Shown here: piece after piece, positions 1-11,615 of the stretch
Numbering within the stretch: position 1 is the first letter of the stretch
Layout: the number at the start of each line of letters is the position of its first letter
NCBI GenBank assembly: GCA_029964075.1
Contig: CM057135.1
Coordinates: 21,912,863-21,976,862 of the forward strand
Source: Patiria pectinifera
Taxonomy: Eukaryota > Echinodermata > Asteroidea > Valvatida > Asterinidae
Direction: 5' to 3'
DNA length: 64,000 nucleotides
The notes under the pieces: model-generated
What the model was told of the DNA's origin: nothing
Seen by the model: only the letters and a program-made list of their open reading frames with translations
Databases searched by the model: none
Made by a program: the position numbers and the translations under genes

Positions 1-3000
1 AATCCATTTCTGTTTCTATGCCATTGGTTATACAACCACTTCCTGTTCTTGATATTGTTTTCCAGTTTCATTGAACGTGCAACATCACCCCAAACATACG
101 TTGTTCCTCTGTAGGCAGCAAGATCAATTTTTTGTAAATCGGGGAACTTTTGTAATTTCGCCATTTTCCTTCGAATAACGCTTGTTTTCTGAGCAGTGAA
201 GAAACCTGAATATAAAATAAAAACAAGTACGATAAGAAAAGTAAATTATTAATAGAAACAGAAAAGCATTGTAGACTCCAGCTTATCAAGTCTAATCATT
301 TTTGAGCTAACTACCTCCCCCTTCAGACTAACGTTCCAGATTCTCGCCATGGTGTTTTTGAAACAATTTGAAATTAATACACCGCGCAATTTCCGACGCA
401 GGCAGGAAGGTCAGCAGACGAATCTTCATCATAAATTTTGCCGAAAGGAAGGAAAGGAAAGGACCGTTGCGAGACGGAAAGTAGTGAAGCTCTGCTTTTT
501 GGACTTTCTGAGGCTGTTCTGGATGACCAAAAAGCAATCAAACTTTCACCCCGTTAATAATGTCTCATAAGTCAGACTTTAAATGAAATCCAAATTAAAA
601 TTTTGGGTTTGTACTAAATGCGCATTTCCATTTCCATAAGCAAATACATAAACTAAAATGTGGATACTATTTCAGTACAAAAAGTTGACAGAGTTGTTTC
701 CCTTGTTCTATCGGGTTGTTCTATCGGGACACGGCAGTCAGTCACGAACAAAGTGGTTTTACCTTTTTTGTTTTACAATTCAGCAAGTAAAATTTTTGTT
801 CAAAATTTTCACACGGAAAAACCCAAAACTGAACAGTGCTTTCCTGAAATTACATCACAGTGCCGGCGCAGTCAGTGTTCCCAAAAAGCATGATGTTCAT
901 ATTTCTATGCGATTAATCAAAAAGAAGGCGAAATTCGTTTAAGAATGACAGTTGCACAAAACGTTTCCCAAGAAAAACACATCTTCTGCACAACTCATGA
1001 TTTTTTTTGTTAAACAAAACAATAACGAAATATGTCTGGTGGAACCATTAAACCAAAAGTAAACCAATAACGGTAACAGACAACGCATCAAAATGCAAAA
1101 TTTGATCCTCTTTTATTTTTTACTTTAACTCTGATATTATAAAAGCCTCGTTATTCAGGTGGTTGTATCGTCGGTTAAGACAAAGCCGAACAAGGCAACT
1201 AATATTGCACTTACATGAATTCGGAAAAAAATAAGGAAGACGGATTAATTTTTAAAGTTGTAAGACTATACCTTTACATAAAAAGCCTGCTTAGGCCTAT
1301 GTTGAAATACAAAACGGTCATTAGTTTGTGGGTTTAGGGACGAAGCATATGGATATTTTAAAACCCGCAAAAGTTATGATAAACATCGTTATTTTAATGT
1401 TTCAATAATTATCTTTGACATTTTGCACAATTTGGGGTGAAAAGTAAGTAACATTGTACTCCAGGACTGAAATACGGCTGTAAATTTCCCTCAGATTTTA
1501 AATTGATAAATACAATGGGTTTTTTTTGGGGGGGGGGGTGCCAGTTGTTTCTCACTTTTTTATAATGTTCAGCTGAGTGACCACTTTCAATTCTTTAAGA
1601 CACTTGGAGGTGATATAGTTATTACTACACTGTATAAACAATTTATAATTTACAATGATTTGAATTTGCTCTTATTTCTTTTTTGAATGAAGTGTTTTCA
1701 GTGAGATAAGATAAGCTTGTGCCGTTTATTTATTATTATTTTTTTGGCAATCAATTTGCCCAGCCATTGGACGATGTACACCTGGTCAATATCTTGGGGA
1801 AATATAGTCTTACATGGCTTTGGCTTTGGCATGGTTTACAAAGTCCGACTAATAGACGGACGGGCCCGGTTCCGAGCATTCCGAGCTGTCTCGGGCACGG
1901 TGAGTAGGGCGCCCTCACTAGTTTATTACTTTCCTTGTTAACATGTTGCGTTGTGACCTGCAGGGCCAGGGCCTCCTGACTGACGACTTCAGTGTGATTT
2001 TGTACCTTTGCCGTGATTACTGCGAGTTATGATATCTCCAACGTATTCATTATCATTCAAGGTATGATTATTATGGTGATTTAATGCCAGATTGGCCCCC
2101 AAAAGGTTAGTTTGTTGCTACAAAACGTTACTGTGACCATGACATTGTGTGCAGTGGTACATGAACAATATGTGTATGGAGCTACATACATGTCCATGGT
2201 GTAACCCACCGAGTCCACCATTTTGTTTGGTACTGAGTTGAATGTGCAGTCCAGTATTTGTATACTCCTGTTTCATTATTTCAAACATTTCGCTACATTT
2301 TTCAAGTTCAACCACTTCCCTGATTTTTGTTTCAGAGGGTACAAACAATGTCTAAAAATAATTGAGTATTATTAAGATACTTTGTTGTATTATGAGACTT
2401 TGTACTTCGGTTCAGATGCTGCTGGACACACCCCTCTTCCCCCACCCATGCCACTCCGTTTCAGATATGCAGCTATAATTATCTCCACTAATGTTAGTGC
2501 GCTAGTGCACTGTGACCCTCATACTTATAAATTGTATCTGAAGTTACTGACGCCCACAAATAGTGCCTGTTAAAAATCTTCCATATTAACATCTCCATTC
2601 ATAACACTTTTGGAAGTGAACCAAACATTTCCTTATACTTCATAGTTCTCATCTAGATTGTCTTTGAAAATTATTTAAAACAGATTTGTGTAGTCCTGAA
2701 AACATAAGACTTTTCAAACAGACAACATTTACAATTCTTTATTGATTGTAAACAAGGGTTTCGCCATTACTCTGTAGATACATTTGAGGGTACATAAATT
2801 TAAAAAAAAATGCTTAATTGTCCAAGAGGATTAAGTTTATTCAAACCCATGAAAATTGAAATGTATACAGAGGCCTAGGTTGCAAAACCTTGTATAAGTT
2901 GAATCATGTAATACCAATATATAGTAAGTACTGTTTTTAAATTATGAAAGGTTTGAAAGCACTGTTTTTATTTCAAATTTACAGGTTGTGTGTTTAATTT

Positions 3001-3260
3001 ATAAATACATGTAAGTGAAAAATGGTAGAAATAATATTACATATAATTAAATTTAAGTATAGTATTTACTAGGCCATAGCTTTGTAGTTGCAGGGATGTA
3101 CATTTCTAAGATGTCATTATCAATCGGGTAAATATGTATTATTTAGCCCACAAATTTTCATTGACCCATTATCTAAATGTGAAAATGAAGATTATGATAG
3201 CGAAGAAATAGAGAGGTGAAAGCATTTATCTTTAACCTTTTGAAAAATATTTAACAAATA
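1..3260. other. Gene-free AT-rich stretch
   Basis: I see no supported gene. The short open frames lack motifs, conserved composition and splice context. A T-run followed by a G-run near 1518-1540 is a homopolymer junction also seen near 4254-4272 and 32297-32318. Confidence 0.5.
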
Positions 3261-3263
3261 CTG

Positions 3264-4330
3264 GATCCCTTTGGACCAGGTCAGACACCTTACTTCCCAT
3301 GTCCTTTGGCCCTCCTGTATCCTCTTATAATCAGCCTTACCCGGTAAAAGACGTCCATCATGCTTAAAGGGGTCCTTCTTTTAGCGACGATTATTGTACA
3401 CAATGGCAAGATGTGCATTAAACTCACTGTAGATTTGATTAAATTTAAAAAAAATAATTTTCAAATACTGAAACCCCCTGGACCATGTGAGTCCCATTAT
3501 TTTCCAGTTCCTTCAATCCTCAAGCATCCTCCGAAATCCAGCCTTGCCCGGTCCAAGACGTCTGTCCAAGACGTAGATTTGTCTTTTTTTTCCAAAAATA
3601 TTTTAAAATACTGCAACCCCTTGGACCAGGTCAGACCTATTATTTTCCAGTTCCTTAGGTCCTCCTGCATCCTCCTACAGCAAGCCTTGCCCGGTCAAAG
3701 GCGTACTTTATGCTTAAAGGGGCATTTCTCTGGGAGCGCCGATTATGTACACTAACATATAGGAAAACGTGCATTAAAATCGCATTAAAATCAGACCCAT
3801 TTTTTTCCAGTTCCTCGGGTCCTTCTGCATCCGCCTATATTAAGCCGTGTCTTTGGGAGCGACGATTATGTACACTAACAAATTGGAAAAGCTGCATGAA
3901 AATCCACATAGATTTAAGTCTTTTTCAAAAATATTTTTAAAATACTGCAACCCCTTGGACCAGGTAAGACCCATTATTTTCCAATTCTTCGGGTCCTCCT
4001 GCATTCTCCTACAGCAAGCCTTGCCCGGTCCAAGGCGTGCTTAATGCTTAAAGGGGCATTTCTTTGGGAGCGCCGATTATGAACACTAACATATAGAAAT
4101 CGTGTATAAAATCAACATAGATTTTAAAGTCTTTTTCACAAATACTTTTAAAATACTGGAACCCCTTTAACAAGGTCAAACCCATTATTTTCGACTTAGA
4201 TTTGTTGGCATCCCCCCTATGATGCAGCCTTGCCCGCTCTATGCTTAAAAGGTTTTTTTGGGGGGGGGGGGGGAGCAGCTGTTATTGTACAAGAATATCT
4301 GGCAAAACGCACGTTAAAAACAAAGTTCAC
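3264..4330 (+). repeat. Degenerate tandem repeat, unit about 207 bp
   Basis: The phrase around GGACCAGGTCAGACCCATT recurs near 3273, 3480, 3623, 3957 and 4164, with a partial copy near 3797. Each is followed by a conserved block containing GCAAGCCTTGCCCGGTC and TTTGGGAGCGCCGATTATG. Spacing varies from about 140 to 210 bp because several units carry internal deletions. The open frames at 3360-4044 are simply repeat sequence and are not called as genes. Confidence 0.8.
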
Positions 4331-4694
4331 GTAGGTCTAGCGGGAAAGGAAACCAGTCTCTGACCCATTTGCGAATGTGTATGCAGCTTTGGATACACTC
4401 TATGCATGATTGGTACATGTAGTGTTAAGCGTGCGAATGTCGAACAAGGAACGAGGAATAACTAACTCACTTCACACCGCTCACCTCGAAATGTTAAATG
4501 AAAACGTTGCTTTGCTATCATATTTGTAGCGAAATTATCCTCTGGTAAACTGGAAACAACGAAGCGGCTAGTTATCACCAAAAGAAAATCAAAAGGAACC
4601 CTACATTTTACTTGCACTAACCGTGTGTGATAAATTAAATGATCAGACACAAATTAAATGCTTCAACGAAATTTATCCTAGGTGTCTTTTTCTG

Positions 4695-4917
4695 CACTGT
4701 AAAAACTGTGTTTAGCAATTAAACACCTTTCTAAACACTTTCTTGCTATCAGTTTGTAAACATGTTTAAATACTAAACATGTTTAGCGTAAGGATGGATA
4801 GTGTTTAGCAATTGAACATTGGTGTTTAGGAATTGAACACATAATGTTTAGCATCTAAACATGTTTACAAAGTGATAGCAAGATTGTGTTTAATTGCTAA
4901 ACACAGTTTTTAGAGTG
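4695..4917. mobile_element. Palindromic MITE, CACTGTAAAAA ends
   Basis: The left end begins CACTGTAAAAACTGTGTTTAG and the right end reads back as nearly its reverse complement (CTAAACACAGTTTTTAGAGTG). Internal copies of the GTTTAGCAATTGAACA type make most of it a long imperfect palindrome. It has no coding capacity. The same end sequence bounds the insertion at 21308-21641, so this is a family of non-autonomous elements. The parent transposase is not visible. Confidence 0.7.
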
Positions 4918-4922
4918 TGTTG

Positions 4923-5337
4923 CAGTGATTAAATTAAAGAAATCTTTTGATTACAAAAAAACCATACTAGGACCAGAAAATGCAATTTAAGTAGACTTCC
5001 AAGGGATGAAGAGCAACAGAGGGAAAAGGAAATACTCTTAATCACTCCAGTTTGTGTTCCAGTTGGCTGGCGAGAACTGCTGCAACAATCGGGCACGTCA
5101 CGAACGTCGCGGTCTGAGGTAATGTCGGCGTGGAAGAGCTGTTCCGCCGAGGCGAAACCATGGTCACTGCGCTTGAAGATCGAGAAAAACCGTTATTGAC
5201 AAAATCTGCAAAATCTTCCGAATTGACCCGGAACTGAACCAGGATGGATATCAGGATACTTCAAAACTGTCCATGTCCCAGGCTCCCAGTCGACAACGCA
5301 TCGAAACAGCTGGCGGGTGTGCGTAAATCAACGGAGG
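4923..5337. other. No gene seen
   Basis: Moderately GC-rich unique sequence without a long open frame. I recognise nothing in it. Confidence 0.4.
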
Positions 5338-5520
5338 ACGTATCAAAAGTCCGACGCTTTATAAGTCCGACGACGGAAAAACGAGGCATTTAATTTGTTG
5401 GACCTACAAAGGTGTCGGAGCTATGGAGCGTCAGAGCTACGAGGCGTCGGACCTTTGAGGCGTCGGAACTTTGAGGCGTCGGACTTACGAGGCGTCGGAC
5501 CTATGAGGCGATGTTGTCAA
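5338..5520 (+). repeat. Minisatellite of 16-bp units (GAGGCGTCGGACCTAT type)
   Basis: A leader with CGTATCAAAAGTCCGACG and GACGGAAAAACGAGGC is followed by about seven units ending GAGGCGTCGGA with a variable middle (CCTTT, ACTTT, CTTAC, CCTAT). A second copy, inverted, lies at 49378-49600 with the same leader. The shared leader shows both came from one dispersed element rather than from independent slippage. Confidence 0.8.
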
Positions 5521-6265
5521 TAGCGGATAGCTGTTGCTGGAGCTATTGCTTCGGTGGTGCCGACACGAAGGCTAAGTACAGTGGTACAATAAAGATTAAA
5601 CGTCGCGTTTAATCTAGTTTATGGAACACGGTCCCGATGTGTTAGCGATCGTCCCTTACACTTAAGTTTACATCACTGTCGCAAAAGTAAACAAATACAC
5701 AAGACGACCCCTAACTATGCAAGCTGCGCGCGTGCGTTGGAGCACACGCATTGGCTATCGATTTCGCGCCAAGCGCGTCAGAGGACATGATTGATCCATA
5801 GTTTATCCATAGCAACGTGGTTTGTTTATATCAGTTGACGCTGTGATTGACAGCACAGTCCGCCATTGCATTCAGCAGCAGCCAGTTCGGGAATATAAAA
5901 ACAAATATTTTGCACGTATTTTTGGCAGTTAAGGACTGAGTTTCGGCACCTCACTTTGTCAAGATATATACGTCGGTGGGTCCGCGATAAACTCAGGATT
6001 TGCCAGGTGAGGTTTGAGCTGAAAAGCTCTGTGTTGAAGGGTTTTTGTTAAGGCCTAACTTTGGGCTTCTTCCTCATTTTAAAGCCTATTCCTCATTTAT
6101 ATGGCCTAAGCATAACATGGCAGTGAAAAAGACGGACGGCTGCTGTTGTTAGCACAATTTTATTTTGCATGGTGAAGGTTTGCATGTTTGCTGTTAGTTG
6201 GTGTTGTAGTGAATCCTACTACATGGTGAAGGTTTGCATGGCATGGTGAAGGTTTGCATGTTCGA
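5521..6265 (+). other. Intergenic, with 19-bp direct repeats
   Basis: No gene is supported. CATGGTGAAGGTTTGCATG occurs three times near 6169, 6222 and 6241, just upstream of the hydrolase frame. These could be a decayed terminal or leader repeat of the retroelement carrying that frame, but I cannot show it. Confidence 0.4.
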
Positions 6266-6883
6266 ATGGCGAGTTCCTCAGAACATGGTCTATCCAGGCC
6301 GGTTAATGTATCGCTTGTTGGTCATTCATTCATTAGATGACTACGGAATGATAAAGGACGCAAGACTGATCCTGCTTTTACGCAAAATTTTGGAATAGAG
6401 AATGTGCATGTCTCTTATGTTAGTCAAGGGGGTTGGAAAGTACACAACGTTCAGAGCAATGTTGCGTTAATTTTTGCGCAGTCTCCAGACATTGTCGTTG
6501 TTCAATGTGGTAGTAATGACTTATGCTCCTTAAGGGATCCTTTATCAGTTTCAGAGGCGTTATTGCAAACGGCGAAAATGATAAGAGAGGCTTCAGGTGC
6601 AAATGCGGTCATGATTTGTCAGGTTTTGCAGAGAAGCGAATTTGGAAAGTATCTGAAGTCAGCCGAGGAGCTGACAAAATATAATGAGCATGTAATCCAA
6701 GTGAACAAGTAATTGAAGGTCGTTAGCAATGAAGAAAAAGGAGTGAAGTATTGGAACCACAAAGGAATGTCTCACAAGTTTGCCGGGTTTTTAAGCCCGG
6801 ACGGTGTTCATGTTTCCGCACGGGGACAGTTTAAGTATTTCAAGTCCATACGAGGGGCCATTTTATACAGCATGAATCATTAG
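6266..6883 (+). pseudogene. SGNH/GDSL-type hydrolase domain, two in-frame stops
   Basis: One frame runs from the ATG at 6266 to TAG at 6881-6883 and is broken only by TGA at 6338-6340 and TAA at 6710-6712. It shows the blocks of an SGNH hydrolase in order: LVGHS near the start (nucleophile serine), VVVQCGSNDL (oxyanion asparagine) and SPDGVHVSARG near the end (Asp-x-x-His dyad). Length is about 205 codons, normal for a single domain. Such hydrolases are known in tyrosine-recombinase retrotransposons of the Ngaro group, which fits the Gag-like frame downstream; a host esterase pseudogene is the alternative. The absence of introns and the repeat-rich setting favour a retroelement. Confidence 0.6.
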
Positions 6884-7635
6884 TTCAACTTGTCAAAGTT
6901 TATTCAGTTTTGGGCCCGCATAAAGCGGCCCTCGGTGTATGTTATTTTCTGTTTCTTTTAAGTTGAGGAGCTATGCGGTAAACATTTTACTGTTCCGGTA
7001 GTTTTCGGTTTCGTCAACGGATCGTTTGTACTTGGTCTCCTTACGGGTAAAAAGATTAGGAACATCGATCCGTTTTCGCAATCAGGACATACTGCCGTGA
7101 ATGGGGAGCCCTTACAGTTCTTCGGAGCTGGTTCCAGGTTTGAACGCGGAGCTCCTCTCATAAATAGCCCTTGTGGCTGTTCTTGCTCCTTTGGAGTTTT
7201 TTTTCGCACACTTTTTGACTGTTTTTGGTCGGTCTTTCTGCTCCTTTGTGAGTTTCAAGGGCATTTTCAAGCAGGTTTCCTGATTGATTTTTTTGATGGC
7301 CTTTTTAGGTTATATTTTGTTCTTTCGCCCATGTTTTGTATATTGCTCGGATGAGCTTTGTGTGTGCGTTTTCGTGTTTTTTTTATCACTACTTTATTGG
7401 CATTGTATTTTCCACTTGTGTGGCTCAAAAAAAAATAAAAAAATGTTGACCTCATGCTGTTCGAAAAGTCATGGTCATCTGACTGTGGCCCAGGAGTCCT
7501 TGAATGCAATGGTTTCTAAATGAACAATAATTGCCCCTTCGTGGAATGTATCATAGATATATGTATTACTTTAACAAACAAACGACATATATATTTCGGC
7601 AGATTGGTGCTTTTGGGTTTATTCTCTTTCTCAGG
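6884..7635 (+). other. Possible retroelement terminal region
   Basis: It lies between the hydrolase frame and the Gag-like start. No gene is seen. ATATATGT and ACATATAT near 7558-7592 form a short inverted pair. It is a candidate place for terminal or internal repeats of a tyrosine-recombinase retrotransposon, but I see no clear split direct repeats. Confidence 0.3.
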
Positions 7636-7915
7636 ATGCCCCGAGCGGCTAAAGGTAAAGGCAAAAAGCGTCCCACTTAACAAGTATCATCCCAGGAGGG
7701 AAAGAAGCGTAAAGGGGACAACCAAACTAAGACTGAAAACACTGTGACTGAGATTAACTCTAACATCAACGATGCAGTTCCAGTGGCCCCCACAATGGAC
7801 AGTAAGACCATACAAGATGTAACTACGGCCGTGGTCGACTCAGTTACATCGCAAATTCACCAAGCCGTGCACGCCAAGTTGGGAAAACTGCTCGGAGGAA
7901 CCCCCTCGTCCATAC
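7636..7915 (+). pseudogene. Gag-like N-terminal fragment of a retroelement
   Basis: The frame opens at ATG 7636 with a lysine/arginine-rich head (PRAAKGKGKKR), is interrupted by TAA at 7678-7680, then stays open to the junction at about 7915 where Polinton-type sequence begins. The later part is a polar, helix-prone stretch (VVDSVTSQIHQAVHAKLGKL). A basic head followed by such a helix resembles ORF1/Gag proteins of Ngaro/DIRS-like elements; this is an impression, not a motif match. The gene is truncated by the rearrangement at 7915. Confidence 0.35.
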
Positions 7916-8081
7916 GATCACGTCGTCTACACCCAATTGAGGAAACCTGACCCTCAGCATTTGCCCCGCTGATACACTACTAGGATTGTGGGTAATGACC
8001 ACCTGTTTTCTCTCACCCGTGATAGATCTGGGAACTTTTTATTAAATAGCCTGCTGGGATTCAGCTTTTTTCCATACGCAT
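7916..8081 (-). pseudogene. Capsid-like gene, N-terminal fragment
   Basis: This corresponds to the first 50 or so codons of the gene at 20885-22344. The start codon is at 8081. Relative to the longer copy it has several substitutions and small insertions (for example near 8040), so the frame is not intact. The rest of the gene is absent. Confidence 0.6.
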
Positions 8082-8107
8082 TTATTTTATTTATACGAGT
8101 TTTAAAT

Positions 8108-8471
8108 TTAAAGGTATCTGTAAGCCAAGAAGCCCACCAATAGCGTTCCTCCGGCTCCCGCGATAAACGCGAGTTCTCTTTATATTTGTTGGTCGCTAGG
8201 CTCGTAAAAATCTTCGAGTTTGGGTTCGCGTTGCAGTCCTACGGGTAGTTCGGTGGACTGTACACTCACCTCGTTGTAGTAACGCAACGCTCGGTCTACG
8301 TTGGAAAATGTCTCTTTAGAAGCATTTTGTTTTCTGATACGTTCGTTGAGAAAATCTAGATATTTCGTTCGTTCTCGTTGCCACTTATCTTTGGCGGCTG
8401 AGAGTTGTTCTATCGCTAAATCGTGTCTCTTACGCTCCTCGTCGCTCTACCATCATAGCAGCGCTAGCCAT
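8108..8471 (-). pseudogene. Small Polinton-like membrane protein, decayed copy
   Basis: This is the counterpart of 22371-22771: the same start (ATG at 8471) and the same end block, with a deletion removing most of the N-terminal hydrophobic segment between about 8445 and 8460. It cannot make the full protein. Confidence 0.6.
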
Positions 8472-8494
8472 ATTATTATAAACGTTTTTTTTAT

Positions 8495-8696
8495 ATTAAA
8501 TTATATCTTAAAAATAAAACCTTATCTAAGCTGTATAATAGCCCAAGCGGTTATTGGAGAGGGAAAAGCGCCGTCGACCATTTACACGAAAAAAACAAAA
8601 CCGATAAAAAAGTAATCAGAGAGTGGCTTAAAAAAACAAGCGATCTGGCAAATTTATCTACCGGGTCCTGCGTACGTACCCAGGCCTACGAGTACT
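8495..8696 (+). pseudogene. Polinton-type integrase, N-terminal fragment
   Basis: It matches the first 60 codons of the integrase at 22803. The original ATG is changed, and a small insertion near 8655 shifts the frame before the conserved GPAYVPRPTSTS segment. At about 8696 it joins the Tc1/mariner transposase; over the last dozen codons the two reading frames are in phase. Confidence 0.65.
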
Positions 8697-9501
8697 TCAT
8701 GTACCCCAGACGTCCTCGACATCATAGATCAGAGTTTGAGAGAAAACAGCGAACTGAATGCAGACGAGCTGCAAGACCTTATCAGGAATGCAACAGGAAA
8801 GTTCATCTCCATTTCCGCCATCAAACGTGCTCGGAAGGGACTGGGATGGGAAAGGTCAGGAACTCGCTATTGTCAATTAATTTGGCACGCAAATCGACCA
8901 AAGCGACTCGAATTTGCGGAAGCCTGCCTGGCAAGGAACGACAACTTCGACGACGTCATTTGGAGCGACGAATGCTCTGTAGAAATGCAAAAGGTACACC
9001 AAGTGGTCCTTCAGGACTCTTAGAGGGAAACCAAAGCACCCCTTTAAAGTGCACGTGTGGGGTGCGATTTCAAAGGAAGGGGCATGTGAGGCGACGATTT
9101 TCACAGGTAAAGTGGACGGAGAGTTCTATGCGACGGAAATTATCCGAAATACTCTACAACCCTTTATCCATCGTGTATTCCCACACAATCATCGCTTCCA
9201 ACAGGATAATGATCCTAAGCATACTGGCAGAAGAACACAACAAGGGATGGACAACTTGGGAATAAACTGGTGGAAAACTCCAGCAGAAAGTCCAAATATG
9301 AATCCCATTGAAAATCTGTGGGCGGAGTTAAAACACTATTTGAGAAAGACAGTAAAGCCAGCCACAAAAGACCAGTTGGTTGATGGCATAAACACCTTCT
9401 GGGCGACGGTGACGCCGGACAAATGTCAACGATACATCGGACATCTGAGAAGAGTGCTTCCAAAGGTTGTGGAAAGACTTGGGCAAGCCTCCGGTTTCTA
9501 G
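8697..9501 (+). pseudogene. Tc1/mariner transposase, DD34E, frameshifted
   Basis: A cut-and-paste transposase. The N-terminal part has a helix-turn-helix-like region (ELNADELQDLI... SISAIKRARK). The catalytic residues are all visible: Asp in VIWSDEC, Asp in FQQDNDPKHT, and Glu in SPNMNPIENLW, with 34 residues between the last two, as in classic Tc1 elements. A frame change near 8990-9010 separates the first catalytic Asp from the rest. The first DNA-binding helices are missing because the copy starts at the junction with the Polinton fragment. I could not find terminal inverted repeats, so this copy is probably dead. Confidence 0.88.
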
Positions 9502-9700
9502 ACATTAAGCCTAATACTCGAGGGTATGACAATCATCTACCAAGAACAAGCATTTTCACTTTTGCTGCAAGTATGCACATTACATTTGGTCTGATCACTG
9601 ACGCTCCAAATTAGAGCCAGCTTCAAATTTACTTGGATCCTTTTATTTGTAGAATTGTGCCTTTGATGATGCAATTATGCATAATTTGAACCTCCCTTAA

Positions 9701-10506
9701 ACCATAGAGCAAGGACCCAAGGAGTCAGAACTCTTGGGCGATTTACATTTTGACCATTAACATACCAATCCCTCGGGAATGTCTATAGCTAAAGCACTGT
9801 AACCGCAAGCCTCGACCATTCAAAGCGTGAATGCCAGCGGCCTTTGAACACGATGATCATCGCCGCCTTTTTAGTTGGTAACCAACAACCTCCCTATATG
9901 CTGCATAATAAGTCATGTAACGTCGCTACTCTTTTTTGAAAAATATATTTTACGACCAGATACGTGTTTACAACTGTTCATTTGTTAGATGTGAGTTATG
10001 AACTGAAGATAGCAATGTGCAGTTGTTGGTGCTTAAAAGCGTTATCTGTCCCTGTAATTTGGATTTATTTCAGATAAGTTTTCATGTATTTTCAGACATT
10101 AAAATTGGCAATATATCATTGATGAAATGTGTTTTTTTTGGAAAATTTCACAAGTTTTCACACTAAAGGTACAGAGCATTTTGTTCTTCATGAAATGATT
10201 GTTTCAGTGATGTTGACCACATTGTTAGCCTGTATTAGCCAACTCCGAACAAACACTTCAAAATCATTCATTTTTAGCGATGTATGACAACTGCGCATGC
10301 GTATTTACCATGGTACTGTCTACGAAGCCATGCGAACTCCTTTTTTTGGCATTAGTGAGCGCGGATCTCTATTGTGTCGAGATTAGCGTAGTGAGCAACT
10401 CAGCAAGGGGGCCCCAGGTGTTTTCTATTGTAGCTTTCGAGCGCGGCGATGATCATTTTACTTTTGAAGTCTTGGAGTACGAACTCCTTGGGTCCTTGCT
10501 CTATGC
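9701..10506. mobile_element. piggyBac-type MITE with TTAA target duplication
   Basis: It is flanked by TTAA at 9697-9700 and 10507-10510. The ends are inverted copies of CATAGAGCAAGGACCCAAGG (left from 9703, right end 10504). The 806-bp body has no transposase frame. TTAA duplication is the hallmark of piggyBac-like elements (also Kolobok), so the call rests on ends and target site. Confidence 0.82.
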
Positions 10507-10515
10507 TTAAACCTC

Positions 10516-10695
10516 CGTTAAGCCCGCTTCATACTCTGCGCCAAAGCGAATGCGAATTTGTGATGTCGTGGCTAGTATTCGCGATGCGAATTCGTAAAAG
10601 TTGAACATCTTTCAACTCGGGCGAATTTCGCAGCGAATGTTTTATGTCGTCAAATTCGCTTCGCATTCGCATGAAGTATGAACCAGGCTTTACGC
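10516..10695. mobile_element. Short palindromic MITE
   Basis: The left arm has AAGCCCGCTTCATACT then GCGAATGCGAATTTG; the right arm has the complement (CAAATTCGCTTCGCATTCGC then GAAGTATGAACCAGGC). The element is about 175 bp and almost entirely fold-back. It sits directly beside the TTAA of the preceding MITE. The target duplication is uncertain. Confidence 0.7.
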
Positions 10696-10822
10696 AAAAT
10701 TAAAAGATACAAGTTTAATGTGTTCGTTATTTTCTGTAATTGCATATAATTACATCGTATCAGAAATGTATTGCAAAACCAGAACTATACTATACGATCA
10801 TTATATCGAAATGTTAAAGTCA

Positions 10823-11615
10823 AGAAATTAACAGCTTTATCGTTTTAAGTGCACCCACATAGCTTTCACTGAAACCTGCATTAAGGAGTACAAACAGTCA
10901 CATCGTATCTTAATTTCATTGCAAACGTTGCATTTTATTGAGTGAAGCCTCCATCATTAAATTTCATAAAAATGAGAAAATTCATTATTAAAATGTTTAC
11001 AACTTATTAAAAAATCACAAAATGCTGGTGTCCATGAATGAATGAAAACTTGCCCTTAATAACAATCAATGTTTTAGAAAAAAAAGTAGATTTTTTCCTC
11101 ATATTCCTCATGTTCCAACACAAATCTGTCAGTAAAAATAATATCTCGACACTAATGATTAAAATATTGTGACATGTACTTTAACTGCCTGTGTGTAATC
11201 TGTAATTTTTACTCAGCTGACAGCTGAAGAAATTAACAGCTTTAGCATTTTAAGTGCAACCACATCGAATAGCTTAATTCACAGAAACCTGCATTAAGGA
11301 GTACAAACAGTCACATCGTTCCTTAATTTCCTTAATTGTTTGCACTTTTGAGTGAAGCCTCCAAGCCCCCATCATTTAATTTCATAAAAATGGGAAAATT
11401 CATTATTAAAATGTTTAAAACTTAATAAAAAATCACAAAATGCTGGTGTCCATGAATGAATGGAAACTTGCCCTTAATCACAATCAATGTTTTACAAAAA
11501 AACTTGGCTTTTTCCTCATTTTCCAACACAAAATCTATCAGTAAAAATAATATCTTGACACTTGAAAATTGTTACACTTTTATAGAACTATTAAGAAACT
11601 AATTGAATTTTAACA
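10823..11615 (+). repeat. Tandem duplication of about 400 bp
   Basis: The block starting AAGAAATTAACAGCTTTA near 10823 recurs near 11227. Long near-identical stretches follow, including GCATTAAGGAGTACAAACAG and AAAATGCTGGTGTCCATGAA. It is non-coding. Confidence 0.85.

Larger units (their letters stand above)
7916..8700. mobile_element. Second, partial copy of the Polinton-like element
   Basis: This block matches 22190-22985 in the same orientation, with small indels. It holds, in order, the start of the capsid-like gene, the small membrane-protein gene and the start of the integrase gene. It begins abruptly after the Gag-like fragment and ends at about 8696, where the sequence changes to Tc1/mariner transposase. 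It is a relic of a second insertion or a segmental copy. Confidence 0.85.

Noticed and set aside
3360..4044. Open frames up to 131 codons
   Set aside because: They lie in the degenerate 207-bp tandem repeat and repeat its sequence.
8699..9265. 188-codon frame over the Tc1 transposase
   Set aside because: Arg/Lys-rich shadow in another phase; the transposase motifs are in the other frames.
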